Positions 40,323-48,672 are shown, numbered from the stretch's first letter. The stretch is DNA of 64,000 nt from Chloroflexota bacterium (GCA_005880985.1 VBIQ01000008.1:1-64000); one strand, 5' to 3'. Notes: a model not told the origin generated them from the sequence alone. Numbers and translations are program-made.

Positions 40323-41099
40323 ATGGAGCACCGCCGACCTGTCGTCCGGCATACCGCCCCGTCGCGCAGTGCGGCGACCGCCGCCCGTCCCACCCGCACC
40401 TCGGCGGCGGCGGGCGTTCTGATCGGCGCCGCGGCCGTGCTCGCGGTGACGGCCACCCAGATGACGGTGGTACCGGCCCATCACAGCGCGCGTGCCGTCT
40501 CCCACCCCGCGTCGGCGGCCGTCTCGCTCTCTGGGGGCGAGAATCCCGACCGGGTCGACCGCCCCACCGTGGTTCGCGCCGCCCTGACGCTGCCGCCGCC
40601 TCCCCCCGCCCCCGCGCCTGCCCCACCGCCGCCGCCACCCGCGCCACCCGCGCCGGCGTCGGCGCCGGCTCCGCCGGCGGCACCACCCGCGCCGCCCCCA
40701 CCACCGCCGCCCCCGCCGCCGGCGCCTTCAGGGGTCAACCTCCTGGTCAGCGCCGACGGCCGGCTGCATACCGGCGTCGGGATCTACAGCGACTGCAGCG
40801 GTGCCAGCCCCCTCACCCGGGCGGTGGCGGCGATCGACACCTGCATCCACGGGCTGACCTACTTCGTCGGCCACAATCCCGGCGTCTTCACCCCGCTGAT
40901 GTCGATGCCGATCGGCGAGGTCATCACCTGGTGGGACAGCGCGGGCCACGCCCATCCCCTGCGGATCGTGGCCGAGCGGCGCTGGGACCACACCAGCGGC
41001 ACGCTGGGACCGGCGACGGGGGGGGTGGTGGCGCAGTTTCAGACCTGCATCACCGCCGACGGCAGCGTCAACCTGATCGTTGACGCCGTCCCGGCCTGA
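40323..41099 (+). CDS. proline-rich surface protein with sortase-like domain
   Basis: This 258-residue protein has an N-terminal membrane helix (about 28-46) and a long Pro/Ala stalk (about 90-137). A C-terminal domain shaped like a sortase barrel follows: LTYFVGHNPGVFTPLMSMPI (H184), GEVITWWDSAGHAHPLRIV and QFQTCITADGSVNLIVDAV (C242). The catalytic Arg expected shortly after the Cys is Asn (N250), so it may be a non-catalytic or altered sortase. C158 and C174 could form a disulfide. GGAAGGAGG precedes the ATG. It sits under a c-di-GMP-I riboswitch and is divergent from a true sortase. Confidence 0.7.
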   Translation: MEHRRPVVRHTAPSRSAATAARPTRTSAAAGVLIGAAAVLAVTATQMTVVPAHHSARAVSHPASAAVSLSGGENPDRVDRPTVVRAALTLPPPPPAPAPAPPPPPPAPPAPASAPAPPAAPPAPPPPPPPPPPAPSGVNLLVSADGRLHTGVGIYSDCSGASPLTRAVAAIDTCIHGLTYFVGHNPGVFTPLMSMPIGEVITWWDSAGHAHPLRIVAERRWDHTSGTLGPATGGVVAQFQTCITADGSVNLIVDAVPA

Positions 41100-41151
41100 A
41101 CCGGACCCCTCTGCACGGCCCGGCGGGCTTGCCTGCCGGGCCTACCCGGGG

Positions 41152-41427
41152 CTACCGCCGGGCGTTGCGAGGCCGCTTGCGGCCGTAGGCGACGCCCTCG
41201 GCGACGGGGTCGAAGGGCTGGGCGGGCCCCTCGCCGGCCGCGGTGACGCCCCCTTGGACGAACACCTTGCGCGAGCCGACGTCGATCAGGTAGGCGACGG
41301 TGGTGCCGCCGTTGCCGTCGGGCATGACCGACGCGTCGGCCACGAGGCCGACGCGTCGACTTCCCCCGTAGGGGAAGGAAACCCGAGTCCCGATGCCGAA
41401 GGTGCCTGCGGGGAGATCCCCGCTCAT
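41152..41427 (-). CDS. small basic protein, unknown
   Basis: This 91-residue protein appears to be a small beta-barrel (GTFGIGTRVSFPYGGSRRVG, TTVAYLIDVGSRKVFVQGG) with a basic tail (YGRKRPRNARR). I do not recognise the family; the pattern loosely suggests an SH3/KOW-like barrel. Its ATG overlaps the stop of the zinc-ribbon gene (ATGA at 41424-41427), so the two are co-translated. Binding of nucleic acid is an inference from charge and partner. Confidence 0.6.
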   Translation of the reverse strand: MSGDLPAGTFGIGTRVSFPYGGSRRVGLVADASVMPDGNGGTTVAYLIDVGSRKVFVQGGVTAAGEGPAQPFDPVAEGVAYGRKRPRNARR

Positions 41428-41750
41428 CGGACTCCGGCGCGGAAGCAGTCGCTGCAGTAGACGGGGCGGTCGCCCCGGGGCAGGAAGGGCACCCGGGCCA
41501 CCCCGCCGCAGGAGGCGCAGGTCACCTCGTGCATCTCGCGGGGCCGGCTGTTGTAGCCGCCGCCGCCGCCGTAGCCGCCACCGCCGTAGCCGCCGCCGCC
41601 GCCGTTCGTCGCCTTGCGGGCGGCACGGCACGAGGGGCAGCGCGATGGAGCGTTGGAGAGCCCGCGAGAGGCGTAGAAATCCTGCTCACCAGCCGTCCAG
41701 ATGAAGTCGACGCCGCATTCGCGGCACTTGAGAGTCTGGTCTACCGACAC
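41424..41750 (-). CDS. CxxC zinc-ribbon protein with glycine/tyrosine linker
   Basis: This 108-residue protein has two zinc ribbons. The first (TLKCRECGVDFIWTAGEQDF ... RCPSCRAARK) matches the probable zinc-ribbon zf-ZnR family, with CxxC pairs at about 9-12 and 38-41. The second (EVTCASCGGVARVPFLPRG ... VYCSDCF) matches the CxxC-x17-CxxC type. A linker of GGGGGY/GGGGY repeats joins them. The start is the GTG at 41750 with GGAGG upstream. Such proteins are common in Chloroflexota and candidate phyla and are thought to bind RNA or ribosomes; that is not proven. Confidence 0.85.
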   Translation of the reverse strand: MSVDQTLKCRECGVDFIWTAGEQDFYASRGLSNAPSRCPSCRAARKATNGGGGGYGGGGYGGGGGYNSRPREMHEVTCASCGGVARVPFLPRGDRPVYCSDCFRAGVR

Positions 41751-41954
41751 GCGCCTAGTTCCTCCGTCCGGCGCGTAGTTCGGCGCCTGAGAGTGATTAC
41801 GTGGCGGTAACAGTACACCCTCAGAGTGGGCTTGACCACCCGGCGGTGCCGACTCGTTGCAACCCCTCTGGTAGGATCGCGGCACCCCGGACAGGAGCGG
41901 GCCGGCGGCGCACAGGGCGTCGCGGGTGGCCGCCGGTGGGGTGGAGGACCTGCC

Positions 41955-43133
41955 ATGCGCGCACGGGCACGACGCCTGTTCACGTCGGAGTCGGTGACCG
42001 AGGGTCACCCCGACAAGATCGCCGACCAGATCTCGGACGCCGTCCTCGACGCCGTCCTCAGCAAGGATCCCCTCGGTCGCGTCGCCTGCGAGACGGCCCT
42101 GACCACCGGCACCGCCCTGGTCTTCGGGGAGATCACCACCGACTGCTACGTCGACATCGCCCGCGCCGTGCGCCAGACGATTCGCGAGGTCGGCTACACC
42201 CGCGCCAAGTACGGCTTTGACTATGAGACCTGTGGAGTTCTCGTCTGTATCGACGAGCAGTCGCCGGACATCAAGCAGGGCGTCGATGTCGGCGGCGCCG
42301 GCGACCAGGGAATGATGTTCGGCTTCGCCTGTGACGAGACCCCCGAGCTGATGCCCGCGCCCATCCAGCTGGCCCATCAGCTGGCCCGCCGCCTCAGTGA
42401 GAAGCGGCGCGACGGCACCCTGCGCTGGGCGCGTCCTGACGGCAAGACCCAGGTGACGGTGGAGTACGACGATCAGGGCCGGCCGCGGCGCGTCGACACC
42501 GTGCTGGTCAGCGTGCAGCACTCCGAGGACGCCTCCAACGAGCACATCTTCGCCGACGTCCAGGAACACGTCGTCGAACCGGTGATTCCCGAGGGCTGGC
42601 TCGACAAGGACACCCGGCGCCTGGTCAACCCCACCGGACGCTTCGTCGTCGGTGGGCCCCAGGGAGACGCCGGTCTGACCGGCCGCAAGATCATCGTCGA
42701 CACCTACGGGGGATACGCCCGCCATGGCGGTGGCTGCTTCAGCGGCAAGGATCCGACCAAGGTGGATCGCACCGGTGCCTACGGCGCCCGCCATGTCGCC
42801 AAGACGCTGGTGGCCGCGGGCCTGGCCGGCAAGTGCGAGATCCAGCTCGCCTATGCGATCGGCGTGGTCAAGCCGGTGTCGGTGCTCATCGAGACCTTCG
42901 GCACCGAGCGGGTGGCGCGCGAGCAGATCGCCGCCCTTGTCGACGAGTACTTCGACCTCTCGCCGGTGGGCATCATCAGCGAGCTGCAGCTGCGCCGGCC
43001 GATCTACCGCCAGGTGGCGGCCTTCGGCCATTTCGGTCGCAGCGATCTCGACCTGCCGTGGGAGAGCACGATCAAGGCGGCCGAGCTGGCGGCGGACGCG
43101 GGGACCCAGCCCGTCGTCACCGGCGCCGCATGA
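41955..43133 (+). CDS. metK: S-adenosylmethionine synthetase
   Basis: This 392-residue enzyme makes SAM from methionine and ATP. Signatures are [20 protein letters not shown] near the start, [20 protein letters not shown] (about 110-130), the P-loop-like [20 protein letters not shown], and [20 protein letters not shown]. The ATG at 41955 follows GGAGGACC. Its stop overlaps a 13-codon open frame, which in turn overlaps manC. I looked for a SAM riboswitch in the 204-bp leader and saw no convincing aptamer. Confidence 0.97.
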   Translation: MRARARRLFTSESVTEGHPDKIADQISDAVLDAVLSKDPLGRVACETALTTGTALVFGEITTDCYVDIARAVRQTIREVGYTRAKYGFDYETCGVLVCIDEQSPDIKQGVDVGGAGDQGMMFGFACDETPELMPAPIQLAHQLARRLSEKRRDGTLRWARPDGKTQVTVEYDDQGRPRRVDTVLVSVQHSEDASNEHIFADVQEHVVEPVIPEGWLDKDTRRLVNPTGRFVVGGPQGDAGLTGRKIIVDTYGGYARHGGGCFSGKDPTKVDRTGAYGARHVAKTLVAAGLAGKCEIQLAYAIGVVKPVSVLIETFGTERVAREQIAALVDEYFDLSPVGIISELQLRRPIYRQVAAFGHFGRSDLDLPWESTIKAAELAADAGTQPVVTGAA

Positions 43134-43171
43134 CCGTGGCCGGCATCGGCATGGCGGAGCGCGCGGACTGA
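43130..43171 (+). CDS. 13-residue linking mini-ORF
   Basis: ATG at 43130 overlaps the metK stop (ATGA) and runs 13 codons ([13 protein letters not shown]) to a TGA at 43169-43171 that overlaps the CTG start of manC (CTGA). It has no known function. It may carry ribosomes from metK to manC, coupling their translation, or simply be a chance frame. Confidence 0.35.
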   Translation: MTVAGIGMAERAD

Positions 43172-44313
43172 GCCTCCACGTCGTCGTCCTCGCCGGTGGC
43201 AGCGGCACCCGCCTCTGGCCGCTGAGCCGCGCCGCGGTTCCCAAGCACCTGCTGCCGCTCGGCGCCGGCGGCGTCACCCTGTTGCGGGCCACGGTCGAGC
43301 GGGTGCTGCCCACCGGGGCAGGGGTGCACATCGTCACCAGCGCAAGCCAGGTCGAGGGCTGCCGCGAGGTCCTGCAGGGGCTGTCACCGGTCGACGTCAT
43401 CGCCGAGCCGGAGGCACGCGGCACCGGTCCGGCGCTGGCGCTGGCGGTGCGCTGGATCGCGCGGTCGGATCCGGCGGCACTGGTCTGCTCGGTTCACGCC
43501 GACCACCACGTCGGCGACGCTCCCGGTTACCTGGCGGCGATCTGGGCGGCGGCGGGCTGGGCTGCCGCCGGAGATGGCCTGGTGACCGTGGGGCTCGTCC
43601 CCACCCACCCCGCCACCGGTCTGGGGTACGTCGCCGTCGGCGAGCAGCGCAATCCCGACCAGTGGGCACCGCCGGCAGCCGAGCCATCCGGCGGCGGTGG
43701 TGAGCTGGCCGGTGCCGCGCGGGCTCTTCCCGCATACGCCGCGGCGGGATTCGTCGAGAAGCCCTCGCGCGACGTGGCCCAGAGGTTTGTCGAGAACGGC
43801 ACCCACCTCTGGAACACAGGCCTCTTCGCCTGGTCGGCGGCCGCGTTCGAGCGCGAGGTCGCAGCCTTCGCCGCCGAGGTCGCCGACGGTGTGGCGGCGA
43901 CCGTGGCGGCGCGTGCATCGGGGGACGAGGAGGCGGCGAGACGGCGGTACTCGGCACTCACCGCCATCGCCGTCGATCCGATGGTGCTGGAGCGCACCTC
44001 ACGGTTGACCGTGGTGCGTGCGTCGTTTCCCTGGTCCGACCTGGGCTCCTGGTCCGACCTGTATGCGGCGCGACTCGGGTTGGGACTGGGGGACGGCGAC
44101 GCCAACGTGGTCTCCGGTGACGTGCTCACCATCGACTCGCGCGACTGCCTGGTCGACTCCCGCGGCGGCCGCACCGTCGCCGTGGTCGGCGCCGACGGCC
44201 TGGTGGTGGTCGACACCGGTGACGTGGTGCTGGTGGTCCCCCGGTCGCGCGCTCAGCAGGTCAGAGACGCGGTCGAGCGGCTGCGCCTCGAGGGGCGCGA
44301 TTCCCTTCTGTAG
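43168..44313 (+). CDS. manC: mannose-1-phosphate guanylyltransferase with CTG start
   Basis: This 381-residue nucleotidyltransferase makes GDP-mannose. The nucleotide loop VVLAGGSGTRLWPLSR begins at residue 6, followed by KHLLPLG, AEPEARGTGPALALA, SVHADHHV, VGLVPTHPATGLGYV, FVEKPSRDVAQRFVENGTHL and WNTGLFAW. No ATG, GTG or TTG exists in frame before the loop, so CTG at 43168, overlapping the mini-ORF stop, is the probable start. A phosphomannomutase and a cupin isomerase follow downstream, completing GDP-mannose supply. Its 3' end overlaps the convergent ROK gene by 53 bp. Confidence 0.9.
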   Translation: MSLHVVVLAGGSGTRLWPLSRAAVPKHLLPLGAGGVTLLRATVERVLPTGAGVHIVTSASQVEGCREVLQGLSPVDVIAEPEARGTGPALALAVRWIARSDPAALVCSVHADHHVGDAPGYLAAIWAAAGWAAAGDGLVTVGLVPTHPATGLGYVAVGEQRNPDQWAPPAAEPSGGGGELAGAARALPAYAAAGFVEKPSRDVAQRFVENGTHLWNTGLFAWSAAAFEREVAAFAAEVADGVAATVAARASGDEEAARRRYSALTAIAVDPMVLERTSRLTVVRASFPWSDLGSWSDLYAARLGLGLGDGDANVVSGDVLTIDSRDCLVDSRGGRTVAVVGADGLVVVDTGDVVLVVPRSRAQQVRDAVERLRLEGRDSLL

Positions 44314-45328
44314 AGAGCGACCTGGAGTCCGACGGCGCGCCACTGGACACCAGCTCGGCCGCCTCGGTTGCCGCCCCTAGTGCTCCGGCCAGGTCACCGA
44401 GCTCCGCCGGCAGCACCGCCACGCTGTCCCTGCCGTCGACGAAGAGGTGGGGCTGCATCGCCGCCGCGATCCGGCGGACGAAGCGGCTGCCGAGGCGGGT
44501 GCCGAGCCCGCCACCGATGACGACCGCCTCGACGTCGAGGACGTTGACCACCGAGGCGATGGCCGACCCGGCCGCGACCACCGCCTCCTCGATCATCGCC
44601 TGGGCCACCTGGTCGCCCATGTCGAGGGCGCGCGCGATCACGCCGCTGGTCAGCGTCCGCCGCCCCTGCTTCTCCATGATCGCGAACAGCTGGGTGCGGC
44701 GCCCCCGCGCCTCCAGCTTGCGCGCCCGCCGTTCCATCGACGCGCGTCCCGCATAGGCTTCCAGACAGCCGCGCCGGCCGCAGCCACATCGGCGGCCGCC
44801 GATCCTCACGCAGACATGGCCGATCTCACCCGCCGCACCCGCGCGTCCGCGGCGCAGCTCGCCGCCGAGGATGACGGCGCCGCCGACCCCGGTGCCGAAC
44901 CACACTCCCAGCACGTCCCGATAGGGACGTCCCGCCCCGAGCCGGTGCTCGCCGAGGGTGCCGATGCGAACGTCGTTGTCGACGACGACCGGCGCGCCGG
45001 TCGCCTTCTCGAGCGCGGGTCCGAGGGGAAAGGGATCGATCCACCCGGCCAGGTTGGGGCTCCGCGACACCACCCCGCGAAGGCGATCCACCGACCCGGG
45101 GGCCCCGATGCCGATCGCCGCCAGGCGGCCGTCGGCGACCTGCCCGGTGGCTTCGGTGATCAGCGGGACGATGGCGGCGGCGACCGCCTCCGGACCACCC
45201 GTCGCCGGCGTCGGTCCGCGGGACTGGGCGAGCACGCGGAACCGCCGATCGGTGACCACCACCTGGATCTTGGTGCCGCCGACATCGACGCCGGCGATCG
45301 GTTCGGCAGGGCGTGGCGCGCTGGGCAC
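44261..45328 (-). CDS. ROK family sugar kinase (glucokinase-like)
   Basis: This 355-residue protein has the ATP loop AGVDVGGTKIQVVVTD, VDNDVRIGTLGEHRLGAG, FGTGVGGAVILGGELRRG, the zinc motif GHVCVRIGGRRCGCGRRGCL (about 165-184) and VIGGGLGTRLG. No N-terminal helix-turn-helix is present, so it is a kinase, probably for glucose or a hexosamine, not a NagC/XylR repressor. It starts with GTG. The last 53 bp overlap manC on the opposite strand, an unusually long convergent overlap. Confidence 0.9.
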   Translation of the reverse strand: MPSAPRPAEPIAGVDVGGTKIQVVVTDRRFRVLAQSRGPTPATGGPEAVAAAIVPLITEATGQVADGRLAAIGIGAPGSVDRLRGVVSRSPNLAGWIDPFPLGPALEKATGAPVVVDNDVRIGTLGEHRLGAGRPYRDVLGVWFGTGVGGAVILGGELRRGRAGAAGEIGHVCVRIGGRRCGCGRRGCLEAYAGRASMERRARKLEARGRRTQLFAIMEKQGRRTLTSGVIARALDMGDQVAQAMIEEAVVAAGSAIASVVNVLDVEAVVIGGGLGTRLGSRFVRRIAAAMQPHLFVDGRDSVAVLPAELGDLAGALGAATEAAELVSSGAPSDSRSLSTEGNRAPRGAAARPRL

Positions 45329-45334
45329 GACGGA

Positions 45335-45775
45335 TCAGCCGGCCGGGGCGGGAACGGCGTTGACCTCGAAGGTGGCCGCGGCGATGGTGCCGTGCGGCGC
45401 CGGCCCGTTGAGCTGGACGTCGGTGGTGGACCCGGCCGCGACGTTGACCGCGCTGCCGGTGGCGTCGCCGATGAGCTTGTGGGCGGCGTCGTACAGCGAG
45501 GCTCGCAGGCTGACCGTCTGTGCCCCGGCGGCGACCGAGTGGACCCGCGCCCGGACCACCAGCAGGTGTGCCTCGTCGAGCTGGAAGGTGGCGCTGCCCG
45601 CGACGATGCTCGCGGCCGCGCTGCCGGTCTGCTTCACGTCGACGCGCTCGGCGGCGACCGGCGTCGAGGAGGGCGCCTCCGAGAGGGTGGTGCTCGAACC
45701 GCACGCCGTCGCCCAGAGGCCGAGGGCGATCGCCCCAGCGACCCGACAGGGACCGGTTCGGGACGGTCGGTGCAT
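45335..45775 (-). CDS. lipoprotein of unknown function
   Basis: This 146-residue protein has a lipoprotein signal (VAGAIALGLWATACGSS, Cys about residue 24). A Ser/Thr linker leads to a beta-rich domain (FQLDEAHLLVVRARVHSVAA, TVSLRASLYDAAHKLIGDA, TTDVQLNGPAPHGTIAAATF). I prefer the ATG at 45775 because GGAGAGG lies just before it; an in-frame ATG at 45787 is close. It ends 6 bp before the ROK kinase start. Family not recognised. Confidence 0.65.
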   Translation of the reverse strand: MHRPSRTGPCRVAGAIALGLWATACGSSTTLSEAPSSTPVAAERVDVKQTGSAAASIVAGSATFQLDEAHLLVVRARVHSVAAGAQTVSLRASLYDAAHKLIGDATGSAVNVAAGSTTDVQLNGPAPHGTIAAATFEVNAVPAPAG

Positions 45776-45906
45776 CAACCTCTCCATCCTGCTCCGGCGC
45801 CGCATGCGCCCGGCACCGGCAGTATGCATACCACGCCGTGCCGTGGCCCGCGGTGCTCGGGACGTCGCGGGCACAGCCGCCAAGGGGATGGCGAGGAGGG
45901 CACGCG

Positions 45907-45912
45907 TACAAT
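45907..45912 (+). promoter_or_regulatory. -10 box of a probable leaderless promoter
   Basis: TACAAT lies 8 bp before the GTG start of the phosphomannomutase gene, and no ribosome site fits between. The transcript probably begins at or next to the start codon. Confidence 0.5.
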
Positions 45913-45920
45913 GGCCGGCC

Positions 45921-47378
45921 GTGACGGCAACGCCGATCAGGTTCGGTACCGACGGCTGGCGCGGCGTGGTGGCGGACGATTTCACCTACGAGAACGTCCG
46001 CTATGTGGCTCAGGCGGTGGCCTGGTACCTGCGCGACGATCCCCGCCCGGTGGTCGTCGGCCACGACACCCGCTACTGCGCCGAGCTCTTCGCCCAGGAG
46101 GTCGCCCGCGTGCTGGCCGCCAACTCGCGCAACGTGCTTCTCCTCGACGGGCCCGCTCCCACCCAGGTCACCTCCTGGACGCTGGTGGCGCGCGGGGCCG
46201 GTGGTGGCGTTGTAGTCACAGCCAGCCATAACCCGCCGGAGTTCAACGGCCTCAAGTACAAGCCCGACTACGGAGGCTCCGCCTCCCCCGCGGTGGTGGC
46301 CGAGCTGGAGCGGCTGACCGAACGGGCCGAGCGCGAGGGCGTGCAGGCCATGCCCTTCGAGGACGCGCTGGAGTCGGGACGGGTGGAGATGGTCGATCCG
46401 CTGCCCGACTACGAGGCGCAGATCGCCCGCATGGTCGACCTGCAGCGCCTCCGCGCCGCCGGCCTCCACATCCTGCACGAGGCCATGCACGGCTCCGGCG
46501 CCGGCTTCGTGCGCCGGTTGCTGGAGGGCGGTCGCACCGTCGTCGCCGAGCTGCACGCCGACCGCAATCCCGGTTTCGGTGGCCTGCATCCCGAACCGAT
46601 CGCCCAGTACATGCCCGAGGCGATGGCCATGATGGCTCACGGGGGCTACGACCTCGGTATCGCCAACGATGGCGACGCCGACCGGGTCGGCATCGTCGAC
46701 GAGTCGGGGCGGTTCGTGAACCAGCTCGAAGTGATGGCCCTGCTGGCCATGTATTTCCTCGAGAAACGGGGGATGCGTGGCGCGCTGGTGCGCTCGCTGA
46801 CCTCGTCGCAGATGATCGACCGTCTCGGCGAGATCTTCGATGTGCCCGTGTACGAGCTGCAGGTGGGATTCAAATACATCGGGCCGAAGATGACCGAGAC
46901 CGACGCGCTGCTGGGCGGCGAGGAGTCGGGCGGCTTCGGATTCCGCGGCCATCTGCCTGAGCGCGATGGCGTGCTCGCCGGCCTCTTCGTTGCCGAGATG
47001 ATCGTGGAGTACGGCATGCCGCTCTCACGCATCCTTGCCCACCTCTTCGAGCTGGTTGGACCGCATGCCTACGCGCGCCACGACATCCGCCTGCCCCGGG
47101 ACGGGTACGCGCAGCGCAAGGACGAGATGTACCGCCGGGTGTCGGCATCACCGCCGGACCGGCTCGCCGGCAGCGGGGTGGTGCGCACTCGGGATGACGA
47201 CGGGTTCAAGTTCTACCTCGACGACGGCTCGTGGGCGCTGGTCCGGTTCAGCGGCACCGAGCCGCTGATGCGCGTCTACAGCGAGGCTCCGACCTCGCGG
47301 CGGGTGGACGAGCTGCTCGGCGCGCTCGAACAGCACCTCGGCGTCGAGGCGACCGCCGCGGCGGGGGCGTCGCATTGA
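45921..47378 (+). CDS. phosphomannomutase/phosphoglucomutase
   Basis: This 485-residue alpha-D-phosphohexomutase interconverts hexose 6- and 1-phosphates. It has IRFGTDGWRGVVADDFT at the N-terminus, the phosphoserine loop VVVTASHNPPEFNGLKYK (about 94-111), the metal loop IANDGDADRVGIVD, GGEESGGFGFRGH for sugar contact, and RFSGTEPLMRVYSE for phosphate binding. The GTG at 45921 places GTDGWRG at its normal depth. Its stop overlaps the TTG of the cupin gene (TTGA). With manC and the cupin it provides GDP-mannose. Confidence 0.93.
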   Translation: MTATPIRFGTDGWRGVVADDFTYENVRYVAQAVAWYLRDDPRPVVVGHDTRYCAELFAQEVARVLAANSRNVLLLDGPAPTQVTSWTLVARGAGGGVVVTASHNPPEFNGLKYKPDYGGSASPAVVAELERLTERAEREGVQAMPFEDALESGRVEMVDPLPDYEAQIARMVDLQRLRAAGLHILHEAMHGSGAGFVRRLLEGGRTVVAELHADRNPGFGGLHPEPIAQYMPEAMAMMAHGGYDLGIANDGDADRVGIVDESGRFVNQLEVMALLAMYFLEKRGMRGALVRSLTSSQMIDRLGEIFDVPVYELQVGFKYIGPKMTETDALLGGEESGGFGFRGHLPERDGVLAGLFVAEMIVEYGMPLSRILAHLFELVGPHAYARHDIRLPRDGYAQRKDEMYRRVSASPPDRLAGSGVVRTRDDDGFKFYLDDGSWALVRFSGTEPLMRVYSEAPTSRRVDELLGALEQHLGVEATAAAGASH

Positions 47379-47764
47379 GTGGCACGACCATCCCCGGCGT
47401 GATCCAGCAGCCGGGGGCCGGTCGGGTCGAGAAGCCGTGGGGTTACGAGCTGCGCTGGGCGATCACCGATCGCTACCTGGGCAAGATCATCCACGTCGAT
47501 CAGGGCCACCAGCTCAGCCTGCAGTACCACGTGCAGAAGGATGAGACGGTGCTGGTGCTGCAGGGCCTGCTGGACCTGGTCCTGGAAGACGACGACGGTG
47601 AGCTGCGCACCCACCGGCTCGAACCGGGGATGAGCGCCCGCATCCGGCCGGGGAGGCGGCACCGCTTCATCGGCGCCGCCGACGTCGACCTGCTGGAGGT
47701 GTCATCGCCCGAGATCGACGACGTCGTCCGGCTCGAGGACCGCTATGGCCGGGCGGGGACGTGA
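47375..47764 (+). CDS. mannose-6-phosphate isomerase-type cupin
   Basis: This 129-residue single cupin domain contains EKPWGYELRWAITDRYLGK, HVDQGHQLSLQYHVQKDETV with the metal histidines, LVLEDDDGELRTHRLEPG and RIRPGRRHRFIGA. It resembles the C-terminal isomerase half of bifunctional mannose-1-phosphate guanylyltransferases. The TTG start overlaps the mutase stop. Its own stop overlaps the next gene's GTG (GTGA). Placement next to manC and the mutase supports mannose 6-phosphate isomerisation. Confidence 0.85.
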   Translation: MSGTTIPGVIQQPGAGRVEKPWGYELRWAITDRYLGKIIHVDQGHQLSLQYHVQKDETVLVLQGLLDLVLEDDDGELRTHRLEPGMSARIRPGRRHRFIGAADVDLLEVSSPEIDDVVRLEDRYGRAGT

Positions 47765-48672
47765 GGGGTTTCCCCCAGCTTCCACAGGGTGACGTGGATA
47801 ACCGAACAGCCATTCGGCCGCGGGCGGGGCAGAGGCGGGACGGCGACCGAACCGGCGAGACCGCCGTCGCCGGCTCGCTCCGAGGCCCCGCCTATCTGGC
47901 TCATCAGGCGAGAACGGCCCTCGGCGTCGGTGCCGGCGCGCCGGCGAGCGGAGCGTTCGCTGCGCCGGCGACCGTGCCGGCGGGCCTCATCGGCGTTGCC
48001 GTCGCCGCCGTCGCGGTGCTGGCGCGTCCCGAGGCGGTGGGTCCACCCGCCACCATGGCCTGCACGGTGGCGCTCGGGGCGGTCCTCGCGCTCGCCCTCC
48101 GCCACAGCGGCGCCACCGCTCTCGCCCTGGCGGTGCTCCTCGCCCTGGTGTCGGTGCTGGGAGCCGGCGACAACCGATCGGTCGGAGCCGCGGCCGTGGC
48201 GATCGCCGCCGCGGTCCTCGCCGCGGCTCCCCATCTCGGCGCGGTTCGCGCCGGCGACCCGCGTCACCGCGTCGTGCGGCTGGCCCGCGAGCTCACCGGC
48301 ATCGGAGCGGTTGCCGCCGTCCTGCTGGTTGCGATGGCGCCCGCGACGCCCCTCGGCGCCCGGGTCGCGCTGGTGACGGCGGTGGCGCTGCTGGCCGGCT
48401 GGGACGCGGTGCGTGGCGATGGCGCGACCCGCCGCCGGGCGCTGCCGGCGGTGTCGGCGATGTCGGCGGTGATGGTCCCGGCGGCACTCGCCGCCGGCGC
48501 CGGTGCCCGCGCCCAGACGGCCGGGGCGGCGGCGCTGCTGGTTCTCTGGTACGGCCTGCGCGGTCTCTGTGGCCATGCCGCCACCTCGGAGCTGCGCCGC
48601 CATCTGGTGATCGAGTACGGCACCTTCGTGCTGGTGGCGGCGGCGGCTCTCGGGGTGAGTGCCGGGCGATGA
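47761..48672 (+). CDS. polytopic membrane protein, unknown
   Basis: This 303-residue protein has a polar N-terminal stretch of about 60 residues and then about seven to nine hydrophobic helices very rich in Ala, Val and Leu (AGLIGVAVAAVAVLA, ALALAVLLALVSVLGAG, GIGAVAAVLLVAMAP, LLVLWYGLRGLCGHA). The GTG overlaps the cupin stop. I do not recognise the family. Position behind three GDP-mannose genes might suggest mannosyl-lipid handling, but no glycosyltransferase or flippase motif is seen. Confidence 0.6.
   Translation: MRGFPQLPQGDVDNRTAIRPRAGQRRDGDRTGETAVAGSLRGPAYLAHQARTALGVGAGAPASGAFAAPATVPAGLIGVAVAAVAVLARPEAVGPPATMACTVALGAVLALALRHSGATALALAVLLALVSVLGAGDNRSVGAAAVAIAAAVLAAAPHLGAVRAGDPRHRVVRLARELTGIGAVAAVLLVAMAPATPLGARVALVTAVALLAGWDAVRGDGATRRRALPAVSAMSAVMVPAALAAGAGARAQTAGAAALLVLWYGLRGLCGHAATSELRRHLVIEYGTFVLVAAAALGVSAGR

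Noticed and set aside
40590-40735. Proline-coding tract read as a DNA repeat or sequencing error
   Set aside because: The CCG/CCC/GCG run keeps one frame across about 48 codons and joins two sensible protein segments, so it is a genuine proline-alanine stalk.
41751-41954. Possible SAM riboswitch before metK (GCAACCCC and GGCACCCCGG segments)
   Set aside because: The segments are in the right neighbourhood, but I could not build the conserved pairing of SAM-I, SAM-II or SAM-IV aptamers. A covariance-model search would decide.
41424-43424. 666-codon open frame antisense to metK
   Set aside because: Only the last 108 codons, from the GTG at 41750, encode a recognisable protein. The rest mirrors metK, whose family motifs are unmistakable on the other strand.
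44826-46952. 708-codon open frame antisense to the phosphomannomutase
   Set aside because: Its composition is that of a high-GC shadow frame; the opposite strand carries all hexomutase motifs.
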